Shown piece after piece: positions 38,816-48,117 of a stretch of 64,000 bases of DNA. The stretch lies in NCBI RefSeq assembly GCF_036894955.1, contig NZ_CP145905.1:2932501-2996500 (forward strand), given 5' to 3'. The notes under the pieces are model-generated. The model saw only the letters and a program-made list of their open reading frames with translations, was not told the DNA's origin and ran no database searches. Within the stretch, counting starts at the first letter, position 1. Every line of letters starts with the position of its first letter. Position numbers and translations under genes: made by a program. Origin of the DNA: Paenibacillus sp. KS-LC4 (lineage in GTDB: Bacteria; Bacillota; Bacilli; Paenibacillales; Paenibacillaceae).

Positions 38816-40378
38816 TTGAAACGATGGTATGTACAGGGCTTTGCAGCCATAATAGCGGTTATGCTGGTAATTACAGGTTGCGGCAACGCCACAGAGACGA
38901 AAAATGAGACGCAAACGAATGGCGGGACAGCTAGCGCTCCAGCGGGCGGTGACAAAACGACTTTAACGATCGCTAACGCAACGGATATTGAAAGCTTTGA
39001 TACTCATAACAACAACAATACGATGAGCGAAGCGGTGCTCGTCAATGTGTTTGATTATTTGCTGAAAAATGACGCGGAGCAAAACAAAGTGCCCGTGCTT
39101 GCCACCTCGTGGGAGCAGGTTAATGATACGACATGGAGATTGAAGCTGCGTGAAGACGTCAAGTTTCACAATGGCGACCCATTCACAGCTGCGGATGTAA
39201 AGTTCTCGCTTGAGCGTGTTGCAAAGGACACTACCTTGAAGCAAAATACGTATTACAAGCACATTAAAGAAGTCAATATTATTGATAATTATACGGTTGA
39301 TATTGTTACGGAAACGCCAGACCCGATTATGCTTAATCGTTTGTCCCGCATGGGCGCAGGCATTTTGCCTTCCAAATATATTGAGGAAAACGGCATCGAA
39401 GCTTTCTTGAAGGCTCCGATTGGCACAGGCCCTTATAAATTTTCCAAATGGACGAAGGATGACCGCATTGAGCTGGTGAAAAATGCCGATTATTTCGGTG
39501 GAACGCCGAAATGGGAAAATGTTGTTTTCCGCTCCATTCCTGAAGCGTCGACTCGGGTTTCCGAGCTGCTGACTGGCGGAGTTGATATTGCTGCCGGTGT
39601 TCCAGCAACGGATATTGCGCGTATAGAAGGTGTCGATGGTCTAAGTGTTGAGCAAGCGAAAATTCAGCGTGTGCTTCATATCATTATGCGCATGACCGAA
39701 GGCTCGATTACCGCTGATCCTAAGGTTCGCGAGGCGATTGATCTTGCAATCGACAATCAGGTTATTATTGATAGCATTGCTGGCGGAGCGGGGATCCCAA
39801 CGAGAACGTCGGTTACGCCTGGCAACTTCGGTTCAGATCCGAGCCTGTATGAAACGTTTGAGTATGATCAGGAGCGTGCGAGAGCCTTGTTGAAGGAAGC
39901 TGGTTATGAAAATGGCGCGAAAGTGTCGTTCTCATCCTCCGTTCAATATAAAGAAGTAGCTGAGGTAGTAGCGGCTATGCTTACAGATGTAGGCTTCGAG
40001 GTCAATTTGGAAATTTTGGAGGCCAGCAGCTTTAGCGAGAAGCTGAACTCGAAGAAATTCAACGAGCTGTTCCTGCTTGGCGTAGGAAATTCCTTATTTG
40101 ATGCCTCGAACAATTACAATCGCTTTAAGAAAGAAAATGCGGCTGGCGAGACCGATTATAACAATCCAGAAGTAGAGGAGCTGCTGCAATCGGCGCTGCA
40201 AAACATGGATGTAGCGGATCGTGAGAAGCAATATCAGAAGGTTCAGCAGCAATTTACAGTTGACCGTCCGACGATTTACCTGTACCAAATGAAGGGCATT
40301 TACGGCATTGGAGCAGGCATCGGCTACACGCCAAGGCTTGATGAGATGTATTATGCGGAAGATATTACGCTGAAATAA
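38816..40378 (+). CDS. ABC transporter substrate-binding lipoprotein, family 5 (peptide/oligopeptide)
   Basis: The 520-residue product has a lipoprotein signal ending VITGCGN, so it is anchored outside the membrane through Cys. The SBP-5 core is clear: YLLKNDAEQNKVPVLATSWE, WRLKLREDVKFHNGDPFTAADVKFSLER, and later DPKVREAIDLAIDNQVI and RARALLKEAGY. It starts at TTG 38816 behind AGGAGG, 25 bases after the amidohydrolase. It captures peptides or similar cations for the permease encoded next. Confidence 0.93.
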   Translation: MKRWYVQGFAAIIAVMLVITGCGNATETKNETQTNGGTASAPAGGDKTTLTIANATDIESFDTHNNNNTMSEAVLVNVFDYLLKNDAEQNKVPVLATSWEQVNDTTWRLKLREDVKFHNGDPFTAADVKFSLERVAKDTTLKQNTYYKHIKEVNIIDNYTVDIVTETPDPIMLNRLSRMGAGILPSKYIEENGIEAFLKAPIGTGPYKFSKWTKDDRIELVKNADYFGGTPKWENVVFRSIPEASTRVSELLTGGVDIAAGVPATDIARIEGVDGLSVEQAKIQRVLHIIMRMTEGSITADPKVREAIDLAIDNQVIIDSIAGGAGIPTRTSVTPGNFGSDPSLYETFEYDQERARALLKEAGYENGAKVSFSSSVQYKEVAEVVAAMLTDVGFEVNLEILEASSFSEKLNSKKFNELFLLGVGNSLFDASNNYNRFKKENAAGETDYNNPEVEELLQSALQNMDVADREKQYQKVQQQFTVDRPTIYLYQMKGIYGIGAGIGYTPRLDEMYYAEDITLK

Positions 40379-40390
40379 CAGCAGATATAA

Positions 40391-40433
40391 AGGAGGGAAT
40401 AGAAGGAATAGCGTTCTATTCCCTTCCTTTTGC
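40391..40433 (+). terminator. Hairpin between binding-protein and permease genes
   Basis: AGGAGGGAATAGAA pairs with TTCTATTCCCTTCCT, followed by TTTGCTTT. A partial terminator at this point would give more binding protein than permease, a common arrangement in ABC operons. Confidence 0.75.
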
Positions 40434-40465
40434 TTTAATCCATTACTTAGGAGAGGGGCCGTTCA

Positions 40466-41383
40466 GTGGGCAAATATACAATTAAATCTTTGCTGCAAAT
40501 GGTGCCGGTTCTATTTCTCATTTCCGCCATCGTTTTTGTGCTTGTGCATGTGACAGGCGACCCGGTCAATCTGATGCTGCCCGAGACGGCTACTGAAGAG
40601 GATCGGGCTGTTTTGTCAAAAGCGCTAGGGCTGGACCGGCCGCTATATGTTCAATTCGGCCTATTTCTCTATAATGCTGTACAGGGAGACTTCGGACATT
40701 CCTTCCATTACGGACAATCAGCTTTGCCGCTTGTGCTGGAAAGGCTGCCTGCCAGTTTCCAGCTTGCTGGAGCGGGAATGCTGATTGCAACGCTGATTGC
40801 TATTCCGCTAGGCATTATTTCGGCGCTGAAGCGCAACACGTATTTGGATCTATTTATTTCAGGCTTGTCTGCGCTTGGCAAAGGAATGCCCAATTTTTGG
40901 ACGGGCATTATGCTGATTTTATTATTCTCCGTTATACTGGGAATTTTCCCCGTTTCGGGAAAGGGCGGACTGGAGCATCTCGTCCTGCCTGCCATAACGC
41001 TAGGAGCCGGCATTGCGGCGCAAATGACGAGGCTCATTCGGGCAAGCATGCTGGAGATTTTGAATCAAGAATATATTCGTACGGCCAGAAGCAAGGGACT
41101 GCTGGAAACCGTCGTTATTTTCAAGCATGCGCTGCGCAATGGACTGATTCCCGTCGTTACGATTATGGGCCTGCAATTTACAAGCCTGATTGGCGGGACG
41201 CTCGTTACCGAGACGGTGTTCTCATGGCCAGGACTTGGGCAACTGCTAGTGTCGGCCGTCAATACACATGATATGTCGATTGTACAGGCTGCCGTATTCG
41301 TCATTGCGATCATCGTATTGGTTGTGAATTTATTGACGGATATTGTATACCGGTATCTCGACCCACGCATTAAATACAGTTAA
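40466..41383 (+). CDS. Peptide ABC transporter permease (DppB/OppB type)
   Basis: The 305-residue membrane protein has six helices. The N-terminal segment LISAIVFVLVHVTGDPVNLMLPETATEED and the EAA loop RASMLEILNQEYIRTARSKGLLE are typical of DppB. The start is GTG 40466 behind TTAGGAGAGGGG. It pairs with the DppC-type permease that follows 17 bases later. Confidence 0.93.
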   Translation: MGKYTIKSLLQMVPVLFLISAIVFVLVHVTGDPVNLMLPETATEEDRAVLSKALGLDRPLYVQFGLFLYNAVQGDFGHSFHYGQSALPLVLERLPASFQLAGAGMLIATLIAIPLGIISALKRNTYLDLFISGLSALGKGMPNFWTGIMLILLFSVILGIFPVSGKGGLEHLVLPAITLGAGIAAQMTRLIRASMLEILNQEYIRTARSKGLLETVVIFKHALRNGLIPVVTIMGLQFTSLIGGTLVTETVFSWPGLGQLLVSAVNTHDMSIVQAAVFVIAIIVLVVNLLTDIVYRYLDPRIKYS

Positions 41384-41400
41384 AGCCAGAGGTGAGGCAG

Positions 41401-42324
41401 ATGTCGTTATTATCCAAATCGCAAGCGGATGGCTTGCCGGGCAAGCGGCCTGAGGAGTCGGAAAGCAGATGGCGGCAGGGAATCAAGTCGCTGCTAAAAA
41501 GCAAGACCGGTACGCTCGGTATTTTGATCGTACTCGCCGTATGCATCATTGCCATTGGCGCGCCGTTATTTGCCACTCATGAGCCAGCGAAAATTAGTCC
41601 GGCGCAGAGGCTGCTTCCGCCCATGTGGCTGGAGGGCGGCATGCATGAGCATTTACTGGGGACGGACAATTTAGGCAGAGACATTTGGAGCCGCATTGTT
41701 TACGGCTCGCAAGTATCCTTAATCGTCGGAATTGGAGCCGTTATGCTGTCTGGAGCAATCGGAGCCCTTCTGGGCTTGCTGGCAGGCTTTTATGGAAAAT
41801 GGGTAAATGCCATTATTATGAGGGTTGCTGATGCTTTTATTGCCATTCCAGCTATTTTGTTCATGCTGGTTGTACTCGCCGTGCTTGGACCGGGACTTGG
41901 AACGCTAATCTTTGTTATTGGCGTCACCAACTGGGTTTCTTATGCCCGGGTTGTCCGCGGGGAAGTGCTCAGCGTGAAGGAACGGGATTTTGTTAAAGCG
42001 GCGAGAGCATTGGGCGCACGTAACGGACGGATTATTTTTACCCATATTTTGCCGAACGTACTGTCATCCTTCATTATTATTTCCACGATGAGCGTGGCGA
42101 CCACGATTATTATGGAGGCTTCTCTCAGCTTTCTCGGGCTTGGCATTAAGCCGCCTGTTGTTTCCTGGGGCGGGATGCTAAGCGACGGACGTCAATATTT
42201 GGCTACAAGCTGGTGGGTGGCTACTTTTCCGGGACTTGCCATTACAATTACGGTTCTAGGCGTTATCTTTTTCGGAGATTGGCTTCGCGATATGCTGGAC
42301 CCTCGCATGAAATCGAAGGAATAA
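41401..42324 (+). CDS. Peptide ABC transporter permease (DppC/OppC type)
   Basis: The 307-residue product has the OppC N-terminal extension, a first helix TLGILIVLAVCIIAIGAPLFA, then HLLGTDNLGRDIWSRIVYGSQVSL, the EAA loop VKAARALGARNGRIIFTHILPN and the closing FFGDWLRDMLDPR. ATG 41401 has GAGGTGAGG upstream; GTG 41392 is an alternative. Confidence 0.93.
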   Translation: MSLLSKSQADGLPGKRPEESESRWRQGIKSLLKSKTGTLGILIVLAVCIIAIGAPLFATHEPAKISPAQRLLPPMWLEGGMHEHLLGTDNLGRDIWSRIVYGSQVSLIVGIGAVMLSGAIGALLGLLAGFYGKWVNAIIMRVADAFIAIPAILFMLVVLAVLGPGLGTLIFVIGVTNWVSYARVVRGEVLSVKERDFVKAARALGARNGRIIFTHILPNVLSSFIIISTMSVATTIIMEASLSFLGLGIKPPVVSWGGMLSDGRQYLATSWWVATFPGLAITITVLGVIFFGDWLRDMLDPRMKSKE

Positions 42325-42345
42325 GAAGGGAAATGAGGGAGCAAT

Positions 42346-43320
42346 ATGCCGACACCTTTGCTGGAAGTAAAAAATTTGCATACGAGCTTTAAAACGGACA
42401 AAGGCGTGATTCCTTCCGTAAACGGTGTAAGCTTTTCCGTCGAAAAGGGGGAAACGCTTGCGATTGTAGGGGAATCCGGCTGTGGAAAAAGCGTCACTTC
42501 GTTGTCCATCATGGGGCTCATCGCTTCACCCGGCTCTATAACGGGCGGGGAAATTATATGGCAAGGCCGCGATTTGGTGAAGCTGTCTCGCAAGGAGCTG
42601 CGGAAGCTGCGCGGCAACGAAATGTCGATGATTTTTCAAGAGCCGATGACCTCGCTCAATCCTGTGTTTACGATCGGCAATCAGCTGTCGGAAGTATTTC
42701 GGGTTCATCAAGGGGCAAGCAAAGCGGAAGCCAGACAGAAAAGTGTGGACATGCTGGAGCGTGTAGGCATAGCCAATGCTTCCAAGCTGATTCGCCAATT
42801 TCCTCATCAGCTGTCTGGAGGAATGCGGCAACGGGTTATGATTGCGATGGCGCTCGCCTGTGAGCCGCAGCTGCTTATTGCCGATGAACCAACAACGGCG
42901 CTCGATGTGACGATTCAGGCACAAATTTTAGATTTGATTGCGACGCTCAGCAAGAAGCAGCAGACGGGCGTTATTTTAATTACGCATGATTTGGGCATTG
43001 TGGCAGAAATGGCGGATCGCGTCGTTGTGATGTATGCAGGAGAAGTAGTCGAAGAAGCAGCTGTCGCTGATTTGTTCTCTGCTCCGAAGCATCCTTATAC
43101 GGCCGGATTACTCGGTTCTTTGCCAAGAATGGACGAGCAGCGTGATCAGCTCGCAACGATACCCGGCATGGTGCCTAATTTGCTGGCCATGCCAAGCGGT
43201 TGTCCTTTCCACCCTCGCTGTTCCTATGCAGGCAGCGAATGCACGGTTATTAAACCGGAGCTTGAGCGAGTTGGCACGGGTCACTATGCGAGATGCCTGA
43301 AAAGCGAGGAGGTGTCATGA
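42346..43320 (+). CDS. Peptide ABC transporter ATP-binding protein (DppD/OppD type)
   Basis: The 324-residue ATPase has Walker [10 protein letters not shown]-loop FQEP, signature LSGGMRQR, Walker [13 protein letters not shown] and H-loop LITHDLG. The C-terminus has the oligopeptide-transporter HPY motif [14 protein letters not shown] and a Cys cluster [14 protein letters not shown]. It starts at ATG 42346 and overlaps the next gene by four bases. Confidence 0.95.
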   Translation: MPTPLLEVKNLHTSFKTDKGVIPSVNGVSFSVEKGETLAIVGESGCGKSVTSLSIMGLIASPGSITGGEIIWQGRDLVKLSRKELRKLRGNEMSMIFQEPMTSLNPVFTIGNQLSEVFRVHQGASKAEARQKSVDMLERVGIANASKLIRQFPHQLSGGMRQRVMIAMALACEPQLLIADEPTTALDVTIQAQILDLIATLSKKQQTGVILITHDLGIVAEMADRVVVMYAGEVVEEAAVADLFSAPKHPYTAGLLGSLPRMDEQRDQLATIPGMVPNLLAMPSGCPFHPRCSYAGSECTVIKPELERVGTGHYARCLKSEEVS

Positions 43321-44309
43321 TGAGCCAGAGCGACTTTAATGCTGCCCCCCTTCTGGAAGTGAAGGATTTACGGAAGTATTATCCCTTGAAACGGGGCTGG
43401 TTTGCGAGGGGGAATGAATATGTCCGTGCAGTGGAGGGCCTTGATTTCACTATTAATCAAGGGGAAACGCTAGGCATCGTAGGCGAGTCTGGCTGCGGCA
43501 AATCAACAACGGGCGAGATGGTAGCGCAGCTGCTTGAGCCAACGTCTGGCGAGATATGGTTTGAAGGTAGACGTCTGACGGGAATGAATGAGCAGAACAT
43601 TCGGCAGGTAAGACGTGAGCTGCAAATTATTTTTCAAGACCCTTACGCTTCTCTGAATCCGAGAATGACGATTAAGGATATTGTCAGCGAGCCGCTCAAA
43701 ATTCATGGTCTGGCGAAGGGGCGAGAGCTGCATGGCGAGGTATTGGAGCTTCTGGAGACGGTAGGGCTTGGCGCACATCATCTGGATCGCTATCCCCATG
43801 AGTTCAGCGGCGGACAAAGGCAGCGAATTGGTATCGCCAGGGCACTGGCGCTTAAGCCAAAGCTCATTGTTTGTGATGAGCCGGTATCGGCCTTGGACGT
43901 ATCCATTCAAGCGCAAATTTTAAATTTGCTGAAATCGCTGCAACAGAAATTTTCGCTCACCTATATTTTTATCGCCCACGGCTTGCCTTCGGTCAAGCAT
44001 GTTAGCGACCGCATTGCGGTCATGTATTTGGGGCGAATTGTCGAGCTTGCGGATCGAGATGACTTGTTTGCGCGGCCGAAGCATCCGTACACACAGGCAT
44101 TGCTATCAGCCGTTCCTGTGCCTGATCCGACGATCCGCAAGGAGCGCATTGTGCTGTCCGGTGAGTTGCCGAGCGCGGTTAATCCGCCGACGGGCTGTGC
44201 CTTTCATCCCCGCTGTCCCTACGTACAGCCTATATGCAAAATAGAGGCACCTGCCTTAAAGCCTTCCGGCACTCGGCACATGGCGGCCTGTCATTTTCCG
44301 CCGAATTAG
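43317..44309 (+). CDS. Peptide ABC transporter ATP-binding protein (DppF/OppF type)
   Basis: The 330-residue ATPase has Walker [11 protein letters not shown]-loop [11 protein letters not shown], signature [15 protein letters not shown], Walker [13 protein letters not shown] and a C-terminal HPY motif [14 protein letters not shown]. The switch region reads [15 protein letters not shown]; OppF proteins normally have AHDL there, so the conserved His is kept but the following Asp is Gly. The ATGA overlap with the preceding gene indicates coupling. ATG 43320 is an alternative start. Confidence 0.93.
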   Translation: MMSQSDFNAAPLLEVKDLRKYYPLKRGWFARGNEYVRAVEGLDFTINQGETLGIVGESGCGKSTTGEMVAQLLEPTSGEIWFEGRRLTGMNEQNIRQVRRELQIIFQDPYASLNPRMTIKDIVSEPLKIHGLAKGRELHGEVLELLETVGLGAHHLDRYPHEFSGGQRQRIGIARALALKPKLIVCDEPVSALDVSIQAQILNLLKSLQQKFSLTYIFIAHGLPSVKHVSDRIAVMYLGRIVELADRDDLFARPKHPYTQALLSAVPVPDPTIRKERIVLSGELPSAVNPPTGCAFHPRCPYVQPICKIEAPALKPSGTRHMAACHFPPN

Positions 44310-44354
44310 GGCGCACATCCCAGTCAAAAGCTAAGATCAAGAGGAGGCGCTAAT

Positions 44355-46391
44355 ATGTCAGAGCCCAAACGCTTAATCAAGCCAGAGGATTTATACCGCT
44401 ACAGCTGGGTCAGTGATCCAGCGATACATCCGGTCACCTCTTCAGTAGCTTATGTACACAAAGAAATGGATCAAGACAACAACGATTACAGGACGCATAT
44501 TCGCGTCGTAACCATAGATGGCGAGCAGGATGCTCCTTTAACTGATGGTTCCAAGGATTTTGCTCCGAGCTGGTCGCCGGACGGCACGAAGCTTGGAATT
44601 TTGCGGGTAAACGAAAACGGCAAGCAGGTGTGGCTGGTAGATGTGAGTGACGGAACAGCTGTCCAGCTTACTTCGGCCAAGCAAGGGGTTGCCGCTTTCG
44701 TCTGGTCGCCGGATGGGAACACAATCGCCTATACGAGTCGCGTCAGCGAGGAAGAATCGCAGGGAAATCGCTCGCTGGATGAAATGCGCAAGCAAGAAGG
44801 CCGCCGTGGCCGAAGCTATGAGCGGACGATTCCAAAAGCCGAAGGATTAGGCTGGTGGGACGGAAGATACAGTCAGCTGTTCCGGATTGAGCTTGCAAGC
44901 GGAGCCGTGACACAGCTTACAGCAGGTGCATGCGATGTGTCACAGCCCGTATGGACGCGAGATGGGAGCAGGCTTGCTTTTCTTAGCAAAAAGATAGACG
45001 ATCCGAAGCAGGATGCTGACTTAATTTCCTATCAGGATTTGTTTACGGTCAGCTCATCGGGTGGAGGGCTTCACCGGGTAACAGATACTTCCCTTCAAAT
45101 TAGCCAGTTCGGCTATTCGCCGGACGGCAGCGTTATTGCCCTGATTGCCGAGGATCGCAAATATGGCAGCGGCACTCAAAGCAGCATCTATCTCGTGCCG
45201 AGTACTGGGGGAGCTCCTGTTGCTTGGCAGGAGACAGAAATACAGGTCGGCAATTATATTTTGAACGATATGCGTACAGCTGCTGTTGTGCCCGGACCGT
45301 CTGTAGCTTCTGATGGAACCCGTGTATATGCGATAGGCACTTTTCAGGGGCAGGCTCATCTTTATCAGTTCAGCGAAGGAGAAGCGCCAGCGGCGGTATC
45401 GCGGGGAGAGCGCGACATCTACCAGTTCGCCGAAACAGCCGATGGCCGTTACTTCATCGTGCTGTCGATGGATGCTCAAGGATCAGGCGAGCTTTACCGC
45501 TTGGATCGACTTAGTGGAGAAGAGCTGCGGTTGACGTCTTGGAATAAGGCGGTAATGGAGGAGCTGGACATCAGCTTGCCTGAGGCATTCTGGTATAATT
45601 CCACGGATGGAGATCGCGTCCAAGGGTGGATTATGCGTCCGCCAGCACTGCCGCAAGGCGGCAAGGCACCGCTTGTGCTCGTCATACATGGCGGACCTCA
45701 TGCCATGTATGCGCCAACCTATAGCCATGAGCTTCAAACGCTAGCTTCCGCAGGCTATGCGGTTCTATATGTGAATCCGCGCGGCAGCTTCGGCTACGGC
45801 CAGAGCTTTGCGAAGAGCTGCCGAGGTGATTTTGGGGGCGGCGACTATCGGAATCTCATGGATGCCGTTGACGTGGCGGTCGAAAGATTTGATTTTGTTG
45901 ATGCTACGCGCTTGGGGGTTATGGGGGGAAGCTATGGCGGGTTAATGACCAACTGGATCATTTCTCAGACTAACCGTTTCCAAGCTGCCGTGTCACAGCG
46001 CTGTATTTCGAATTGGCTTTCCTTCTACGGGACGAGCGATATCGGCATTTCCTACACCGAAGGCATTGTGGGAGGGAGTCCTTGGGAGCAGCAGGCCCTG
46101 CTTCTGGAAAAATCACCGCTTACCTATGCGGCTCAAGTAGAAGCGCCCGTGCTTATTATGCATGGCGAGCAGGATTTCCGCTGTCCGGTCGGACAATCGG
46201 ACGAGTGGTATACCGCTCTAAAAAGGCTAGGCAAGCAAACGAAGCTGATTCGGTATCCAGGCTCCAATCACACTTTTCTCAAGAACGGCAAGCCGAGCTA
46301 TCGTGTAGAGGCACTCCGTGAAGTAAATGCTTGGCTGGACAAGCATCTTGCTGCGGCTGGAGGAAGAGGGGGAGCGTCAGATGAAGCATAA
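44355..46391 (+). CDS. S9 family prolyl-oligopeptidase-like peptidase
   Basis: This 678-residue enzyme has an N-terminal WD/PD40-like propeller (repeated SWSPDGTKLGIL, VWSPDGNTIAYTS, GYSPDGSVIAL blades) and a C-terminal alpha/beta-hydrolase domain. The catalytic triad by pattern is Ser526 in GGSYGG, Asp607 in HGEQDFRCP and His639 in GSNHTF. It is close to acylaminoacyl peptidases, with no signal peptide. It lies 45 bases after the transporter ATPase, so it probably cleaves imported peptides in the cytosol. The start is ATG 44355 behind AGAGGAGG. Confidence 0.93.
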   Translation: MSEPKRLIKPEDLYRYSWVSDPAIHPVTSSVAYVHKEMDQDNNDYRTHIRVVTIDGEQDAPLTDGSKDFAPSWSPDGTKLGILRVNENGKQVWLVDVSDGTAVQLTSAKQGVAAFVWSPDGNTIAYTSRVSEEESQGNRSLDEMRKQEGRRGRSYERTIPKAEGLGWWDGRYSQLFRIELASGAVTQLTAGACDVSQPVWTRDGSRLAFLSKKIDDPKQDADLISYQDLFTVSSSGGGLHRVTDTSLQISQFGYSPDGSVIALIAEDRKYGSGTQSSIYLVPSTGGAPVAWQETEIQVGNYILNDMRTAAVVPGPSVASDGTRVYAIGTFQGQAHLYQFSEGEAPAAVSRGERDIYQFAETADGRYFIVLSMDAQGSGELYRLDRLSGEELRLTSWNKAVMEELDISLPEAFWYNSTDGDRVQGWIMRPPALPQGGKAPLVLVIHGGPHAMYAPTYSHELQTLASAGYAVLYVNPRGSFGYGQSFAKSCRGDFGGGDYRNLMDAVDVAVERFDFVDATRLGVMGGSYGGLMTNWIISQTNRFQAAVSQRCISNWLSFYGTSDIGISYTEGIVGGSPWEQQALLLEKSPLTYAAQVEAPVLIMHGEQDFRCPVGQSDEWYTALKRLGKQTKLIRYPGSNHTFLKNGKPSYRVEALREVNAWLDKHLAAAGGRGGASDEA

Positions 46392-46842
46392 AATGCAGCT
46401 GCCGCTGCCGCTCGCTTTGCTGATTGAGAACTGCCGGAGCAGCGGTGAAGCGGATGCGGTCATTGCAGCTTGCATTCGAAGTAAGGATTTCTCCTCCATT
46501 ATGGAGAGGACGGCGGAGCCAACAATGGCATTCGTAGAGCGAGTTCAGCTTGCGGAGGAGCTGCATATTGATTTGGAGCAAGCTTTGCGCAGCGGCTATG
46601 AATTTGGTTTTTTACATTTGAATGGTTTGAAGAAGCTGCTTCGTTTCCGCTTCAGTCTTCAAGCGGAGCGGGATTATAGCAGTGTGGATGATGGGGTGCT
46701 AGGCTTCGAGCTGAATGAGGCTGCGGCAATTGAACTGCAAGCACTTATTCATCGGCAGTGGCAGTTGGTTCAAGACGGGGAAGCTGATGAGAGTGGTAGC
46801 CGCTTGTTTTCCATTTATTTAAAGCGGGAGCAACATGATTAG
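46381..46842 (+). CDS. Protein of unknown function (153 aa), overlapping the S9 peptidase gene
   Basis: I recognise no family. ATG 46381 overlaps the last 11 bases of the peptidase gene and has GAGGGGGAGCG upstream, so translation is probably coupled. The product is acidic, mainly helical and soluble; a central FLHLNGLKKLLRFRFSLQ segment and a Ser/Glu-rich tail are the only notable features. The coupling suggests a role with the peptide-degradation genes; a terminator follows. Confidence 0.65.
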   Translation: MKHKMQLPLPLALLIENCRSSGEADAVIAACIRSKDFSSIMERTAEPTMAFVERVQLAEELHIDLEQALRSGYEFGFLHLNGLKKLLRFRFSLQAERDYSSVDDGVLGFELNEAAAIELQALIHRQWQLVQDGEADESGSRLFSIYLKREQHD

Positions 46843-46865
46843 TGATATACAAGATACAAGAGAGA

Positions 46866-46891
46866 GGGCGGCTGACCAGCTGCCCTTTTTC
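46866..46891 (+). terminator. Intrinsic terminator of the peptide locus
   Basis: GGGCGGCTG pairs with CAGCTGCCC (one G-T pair), followed by T5. Confidence 0.82.
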
Positions 46892-46905
46892 TATGGGGAT
46901 ACCCG

Positions 46906-47766
46906 TTAATCCCGTCCTGCTTCATATAGCTTCTGTGCAAGCATGCGTGGCTCGGTTTTTGCGGTAGACAGGTGGTCGCCATGCCCATATATAAGCCGGA
47001 ATAGGCCGAGCCTGCTGGACATATGGGGATGCCAGCCATACATTTGATTAAATTGCGGCATAACATTATCTACGGTGAAGTACAGATAGCTTCTGGGGGT
47101 AGTGAGGCTGTAAAATTTTTTGAGATCCAGCTTTTCATAGGATGGACCGGCTGGCTCGGGAGAAATTTGGCTGTACATACGCTTGGCGAGGCCAAGGCTT
47201 GCAAGATTAACGAAGGTTTCTCGAAAAAAAGGAAAAGGCAGCATGATCGTATCATCGTTGGAGCTTTCTCGCAGCTGTTGAAACAGAGCCTGAGCAGCCG
47301 GCGGGAACTCGTCCGCTACCCGTTCTCCATCCTTCAGCACGAAGGCGTTGAAAAATACGAGCCGTTTTAGCCGATCCGGGACAAGCTCCGCCACTTTCTG
47401 AACTAAAGAACCGCCAAAGCTGTGTCCGACTAACACGATTTGCCGCAATTGATGGGCAATAATGTAATCTGCAATGGAGCGCGATAGCATGGCGTGGGTC
47501 ACCGCTTTATTCGGGTCCTTGCCATGCCCGGGATACTCTGGTGTATATACCGTATGGCCCATTTGACGCAATTCGGCGGCTGTTTCATCCCAAAAGCTGG
47601 CATCCGCCCAAGCGCCATGAATGAGTACGAAAGTAAGCGGCTGCGTGGGCTCGCCTAGCTGGGCTTTCATGTGCATCGAGGCGTGCTGAGGCTGGGATTG
47701 CCAGCCATTCATCGGATACGTGCGATAGTGCTGGTGGTGATTATGGCTTGCAAAAGTAGCAGTCAT
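46906..47766 (-). CDS. Alpha/beta hydrolase
   Basis: The 286-residue product has a non-homologous His/Gln-rich N-terminal stretch of about 40 residues, then an alpha/beta-hydrolase core: FVLIHGAWADASFWDE (oxyanion region), VLVGHSFGGSLVQK (nucleophile Ser) and YGHGDHLST near the end with a His. It resembles the esterase/salicylate-esterase-like group with HGAW motifs. The start on the minus strand is ATG 47766 (or 47772) behind GAGAGG. The substrate is unknown. It converges on the peptide locus. Confidence 0.87.
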   Translation of the reverse strand: MTATFASHNHHQHYRTYPMNGWQSQPQHASMHMKAQLGEPTQPLTFVLIHGAWADASFWDETAAELRQMGHTVYTPEYPGHGKDPNKAVTHAMLSRSIADYIIAHQLRQIVLVGHSFGGSLVQKVAELVPDRLKRLVFFNAFVLKDGERVADEFPPAAQALFQQLRESSNDDTIMLPFPFFRETFVNLASLGLAKRMYSQISPEPAGPSYEKLDLKKFYSLTTPRSYLYFTVDNVMPQFNQMYGWHPHMSSRLGLFRLIYGHGDHLSTAKTEPRMLAQKLYEAGRD

Positions 47767-48000
47767 CTTCATATTCCTCTCAAACTAAGATGCTCCACTA
47801 TATGCCCATTCTAGCAAATAGGTTAATGAACAGCAGGGCAGGCTGCGGCTTCGTAGGCGGTCTGTACGTTGGCGGGCAGAGCAGCCACACTTTGGTTGCC
47901 TTCAAGCCTATTTGTCTGTTTAAATAAATTGTGTGTGTCGTAGCCAACGGCAAAAGCGAGGTTATATACGAGGAACTTAAATCCAGCTAAAAAACTAAGG

Positions 48001-48028
48001 TTGACATTCAATCATGCAGGTCTATAAT
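48001..48028 (+). promoter_or_regulatory. Sigma-A promoter for the D,D-carboxypeptidase gene
   Basis: TTGACA (48001-48006), a 16-base spacer and TATAAT (48023-48028): both boxes match the consensus perfectly. It is 90 bases upstream of the TTG start. I see nothing else of note in 47773-48000. Confidence 0.8.
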
Positions 48029-48117
48029 TTTCATATTATCGCAAAATACCAATTATGAAAGCAAATGGAGTACAGCGATTTGGAGCGTCCAATGATCAGA
48101 AATGAGGATAGAGAACA

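Noticed and set aside
47823..48011. Minus-strand 62-codon ORF between the hydrolase and dacA
   Set aside because: No ribosome binding site or recognised domain; it lies in a promoter region. It could be a gene remnant, but there is not enough to support it.
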